Source of the DNA: an uncultured Flavobacteriales bacterium
Lineage (GTDB): Bacteria; Bacteroidota; Bacteroidia; Palsa-965
NCBI GenBank assembly: GCA_903873905.1
Contig: CAIQQJ010000106.1
Span: 1-64,000, forward strand
Direction of reading: 5' to 3'
DNA length: 64,000 nt
Position 1 is the first letter of the stretch, and each line of letters opens with the position of its first letter. Both the position numbers and the translations under genes were made by a program. The notes under the pieces were generated by a model. It was not told the origin of the DNA, did not search any database, and was given only the letters and a program-made list of their open reading frames with translations. This document shows positions 61,115 to 64,000 of the stretch, one piece after another.

Positions 61115-62206
61115 CTAATAAAAAATCGATCTAGACATCTTCGGATTGAAAGGGTTGGGGAAAGCAAAGCGCAACGAAAGTTCAAGTCCTCCCTTTTTTG
61201 CACTCGCCGTTTGAAGTCCTGATGTGTTAATGTCATAACTCACACCGAATGAATAACTGGAATATTCTAAAAGAACAGTTGCTGTAACAGCATCTTTTGC
61301 ACGAACAAAAATTCCTGCAGAAATTGCCGCACCACTTTTGAATCCAGTATACCTTGCGTCATCACGTAAGGTGGCATAACGAAAAAGTGCACCAGCAAAT
61401 ATCTCTTGACTCGGCCCTTGTCTGGTGTAAACAAAACTAGGCACCAAAGAAAAACAAGAATTCGGAATTCCATATAACATTCCGCCGTGCACAACAGTCT
61501 TCATATAAAGTTTGGAATCTGAAGAAGCATAATATGAATATCCTGGTTGATTGACATGAAAAAATGCAAGACCAAAATTTCCCTTAAATGCATGGTTGTT
61601 TATTACTGGGTCAGATCCCATGGCGTTATCAAAATTCCAAAATATTCCTCCACTAAGGTCTGCGTATGAAAATGAATTCGACATGTTTGAGGTTTCTCCA
61701 GAAAAGAGACCTGGATTGAATGCGGACACATCGTATTGATTTCCCCATTGAAGAGCACCAGCGTTCATACTGTGTTGAGCAAATCCCACTTGAAATCCGG
61801 CTCCAACAGTATTGTAGGAATTCAAAACAACATGATAAGCGCCTGTCAAATTTCCTTGTGAAGTCCCAATTTTTGCATCGCCTGCTTTATCACTGAAAAA
61901 ATTTATTCCCGCAGCAGCAAAACCTTTCTTTGAAGTTTTTTTTGTTCTGAACCTCATGTCATACGAAAACGCAATTGTTTTATACGGCGTGGCCACACTT
62001 TGCCATTGATCTTTGTAATTAAAAATAGCTTGCATAGCGTGTTGAGCGCCTGCAGTCGCAGGATTTAATGTCAAAGGCGAAAAATCAAATTGCGAAAAAT
62101 GGATGTCTTGCGCTAACGCGCGTTGCGTAACAAAACAAAAAAGAAAAATCGCAACAACAAATAATTTGCTATTTATTTTGGCAGAAACTGTTTTCTTGTC
62201 TTTCAT
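61115..62206 (-). CDS. PorP/SprF family type IX secretion membrane protein
   Basis: QDIHFSQFDFSPLTLNPATAGA..FNYKDQWQSVATPYKTIAFSYDMRF. Confidence 0.93.
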   Translation of the reverse strand: MKDKKTVSAKINSKLFVVAIFLFCFVTQRALAQDIHFSQFDFSPLTLNPATAGAQHAMQAIFNYKDQWQSVATPYKTIAFSYDMRFRTKKTSKKGFAAAGINFFSDKAGDAKIGTSQGNLTGAYHVVLNSYNTVGAGFQVGFAQHSMNAGALQWGNQYDVSAFNPGLFSGETSNMSNSFSYADLSGGIFWNFDNAMGSDPVINNHAFKGNFGLAFFHVNQPGYSYYASSDSKLYMKTVVHGGMLYGIPNSCFSLVPSFVYTRQGPSQEIFAGALFRYATLRDDARYTGFKSGAAISAGIFVRAKDAVTATVLLEYSSYSFGVSYDINTSGLQTASAKKGGLELSLRFAFPNPFNPKMSRSIFY

Positions 62207-62208
62207 TT

Positions 62209-64000
62209 TTATCGTAATAATGTAATGTTTCCTTTTTTAGAAATCTGTTTTCCATCAAAGCCCATACCTTCTAGAAAATAGACAAACACAGCAGAGTCAA
62301 GTGTCTTCCCTTTATATGTTCCATCCCAACAATCATTTGGATTCTCGGTTTCAAAAACCTTTTCTCCCCATCTATCAAAAATGGAAAAGTGAATTGTCTT
62401 GACACATTGTTTTCCATAAATACACAACAGATCATTTTCATTATCTCCATTTGGCGAAAATACATTTGGAACAAAAAGCTCAGGACATGTTTCGTCAACA
62501 GTTACAGTCACACAAGCGGTGTCGGAGCATAAATTTGCATCTGATACGATAACACAATACATGGTCGTTTGAACTGGTGCCGCAACAGGATTCGTGCAAT
62601 TGGTACAATTCAAACCTGTTGAAGGATTCCAATCGTATGTTGTTCCTCCTGTTGCTGAAAGTGTTGTGTTGCTTCCAATTTGAATGGAGATGTCTGTACT
62701 GATTCCTGCAATTGGATTAGCATTTGTTAGAACTATTACACTAGAAGATTGTACACAACCATTTGCATCCGTAATAGTGCAAGAATAATTTCCCGCCGAA
62801 AGTCCACTAATTGTGGAGGAATTTCCCGCTGCAGGATTCCAACTAAACGTCAACGGCGCCGTTCCTCCGTTTGCAATTGCAACTGCATTTCCATTATTCA
62901 ATCCGCACGCAGGAGAAGAGGTTACTGTCAACGAAATTTGTGTTGGTTGGGTAATTGTAAAAGTGGGTGTCAATGTACACCCGTTTGCATCGGTGATAAT
63001 GCAAGAGTAATTTCCTGCAACAAGCGAGGACGCGCTTGCACTCGTTCCACCTGATGGTGACCATACATATGTATAAGTTGGCGTTCCACCTGATGCGTTC
63101 ACTGTTGCCATTCCATTATTACCACCATTGCACAAAATGTCTGTTTGAGTAGACGTTACCGAAATAACAGTTGGCTGCACTATATTAACGGATGCTGTAA
63201 TTGAACAACCGTTTGCATCGGTGATCGTACAAGAATAATTTCCAGCGGTAAGTGAGCTTGCGGTTGCTGCATTTCCTCCTGATGGGGTCCAAGAGTAGGA
63301 ATAACTAGCCGTTCCTCCAGTAGCAATAACAATTGCAGCGCCGGTATTTCCCCCATAACACAAAATGTTGGTTTGTGAGCTTGTTGCCGCTAATACAGAA
63401 GGTTCGGTAATTGTAATTGATTGTGTTGTAATACAACCATTGGCATCTGTGATGGTACAAGAATAATTTCCAGGAGTGAGGGATGATGCTGTTGCTGCAT
63501 TTCCTCCAGAAGGGGCCCAAGCATAGGAATATGCAGGTGTTCCTCCATTTGTAATTACGGTAGCTGAGCCATTCCCATTTCCATTGCATGAAACATTCGA
63601 TTGTGAAGAGGTCGCTGTCAATAAATTTGGTTCAGTAATACTAAATGTTTGTGTCAACGAACAACCATTCGCATCTGTTATAACACAACTATAAATTCCA
63701 GTTGTTAGTGAAGTTGCGTTTGATGCGTTTCCTCCAGTAGGTGACCAGGAATAGGAATACCCAGGATTACCTCCACTTACCACCACAGTTGCAGAACCGG
63801 TATTTCCTCCATTACACAACACATCTGTTTGTGATGCTGTATTGGCAAGGGTGGAGGGTTGTGTTATGACAAAACTTTGATTTAAAGAACAAGAATTTGC
63901 ATCGGTAATGGTGCAAGTATAACTCCCAACTGCCAATGAAGTCGCGGTCGCTCCTGTTCCTCCTGATGGTGCCCATGAGTAGGTATAGGAAGGTGTTCCT
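62209..64000 (-). CDS. SprB-repeat protein with gliding-motility-type (T9SS type B) C-terminal domain, 5' end outside window
   Basis: Tandem SprB repeats (xxLCNGGNTGSATVxxxGGxPxYSYxWSPSGG..YSCTITDANGC) and C-terminus LFVPNVFSPNGDNENDLLCIYG..IFDRWGEKVFETENPNDCWDGTYKG; frame open to the window edge. Confidence 0.92.
   Translation of the reverse strand, partial: GTPSYTYSWAPSGGTGATATSLAVGSYTCTITDANSCSLNQSFVITQPSTLANTASQTDVLCNGGNTGSATVVVSGGNPGYSYSWSPTGGNASNATSLTTGIYSCVITDANGCSLTQTFSITEPNLLTATSSQSNVSCNGNGNGSATVITNGGTPAYSYAWAPSGGNAATASSLTPGNYSCTITDANGCITTQSITITEPSVLAATSSQTNILCYGGNTGAAIVIATGGTASYSYSWTPSGGNAATASSLTAGNYSCTITDANGCSITASVNIVQPTVISVTSTQTDILCNGGNNGMATVNASGGTPTYTYVWSPSGGTSASASSLVAGNYSCIITDANGCTLTPTFTITQPTQISLTVTSSPACGLNNGNAVAIANGGTAPLTFSWNPAAGNSSTISGLSAGNYSCTITDANGCVQSSSVIVLTNANPIAGISTDISIQIGSNTTLSATGGTTYDWNPSTGLNCTNCTNPVAAPVQTTMYCVIVSDANLCSDTACVTVTVDETCPELFVPNVFSPNGDNENDLLCIYGKQCVKTIHFSIFDRWGEKVFETENPNDCWDGTYKGKTLDSAVFVYFLEGMGFDGKQISKKGNITLLR
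62720..64000 (-). repeat. Tandem SprB coding repeats, about 76 aa period
   Basis: At least five units, each containing YSCTITDANGC (top-strand gcaagaataatttcc) recurring about every 228 bp. Confidence 0.85.

Noticed and set aside
1-64000. rRNA operon, prophage, or transposase-bearing insertion sequence
   Set aside because: No rRNA-like sequence, phage structural genes, integrase or transposase translations recognised anywhere in the ORF track.

Overview
64 kb chromosomal window from a Bacteroidota (Flavobacteriia/Sphingobacteriia-like) genome. The lineage is inferred from T9SS C-terminal sorting domains, SprB/PorP-SprF gliding-type proteins, DUF2480, DUF5686 and DUF2723. Core content: a suf Fe-S operon (sufA-like, sufB, [insert], sufC, sufD, sufS, sufE, sufT-like, DUF2480), thiL, a purF-like amidophosphoribosyltransferase, two kynurenine-pathway genes (3-hydroxyanthranilate dioxygenase, [insert], ACMSD-type decarboxylase), mscL, panD, rfaE2-like, a two-component pair, a REC-PAS-SpoIIE phosphatase overlapping a REC-9xPAS histidine kinase, a tRNA-Gln, and at least nine T9SS-type secreted proteins. 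Most interesting signal: two short four-helix-bundle (S23/IVP-like) genes each sit inside a conserved operon. Each is bounded by element-specific inverted repeats made of tandem 7- or 8-nt words, and each fills the gap between the upstream stop codon and the downstream start codon almost to the base. Gene-less intergenic elements of similar architecture occur at 24.4 kb, 43.2-43.4 kb and 47.2-47.3 kb, with half or degenerate forms at 4.4 and 50.2/50.7 kb. I propose a family of 'word-array inverted repeat' elements, some carrying an IVP-like gene, targeted to gene junctions. Other notable signals: a tandem duplicated collagen-like/T9SS cassette with a poly-A frameshift in one copy, a 3'-end duplication that carried along the tail of a neighbouring gene, and dispersed structured intergenic repeats. 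All homology calls are from reading the translations; no database search was run.
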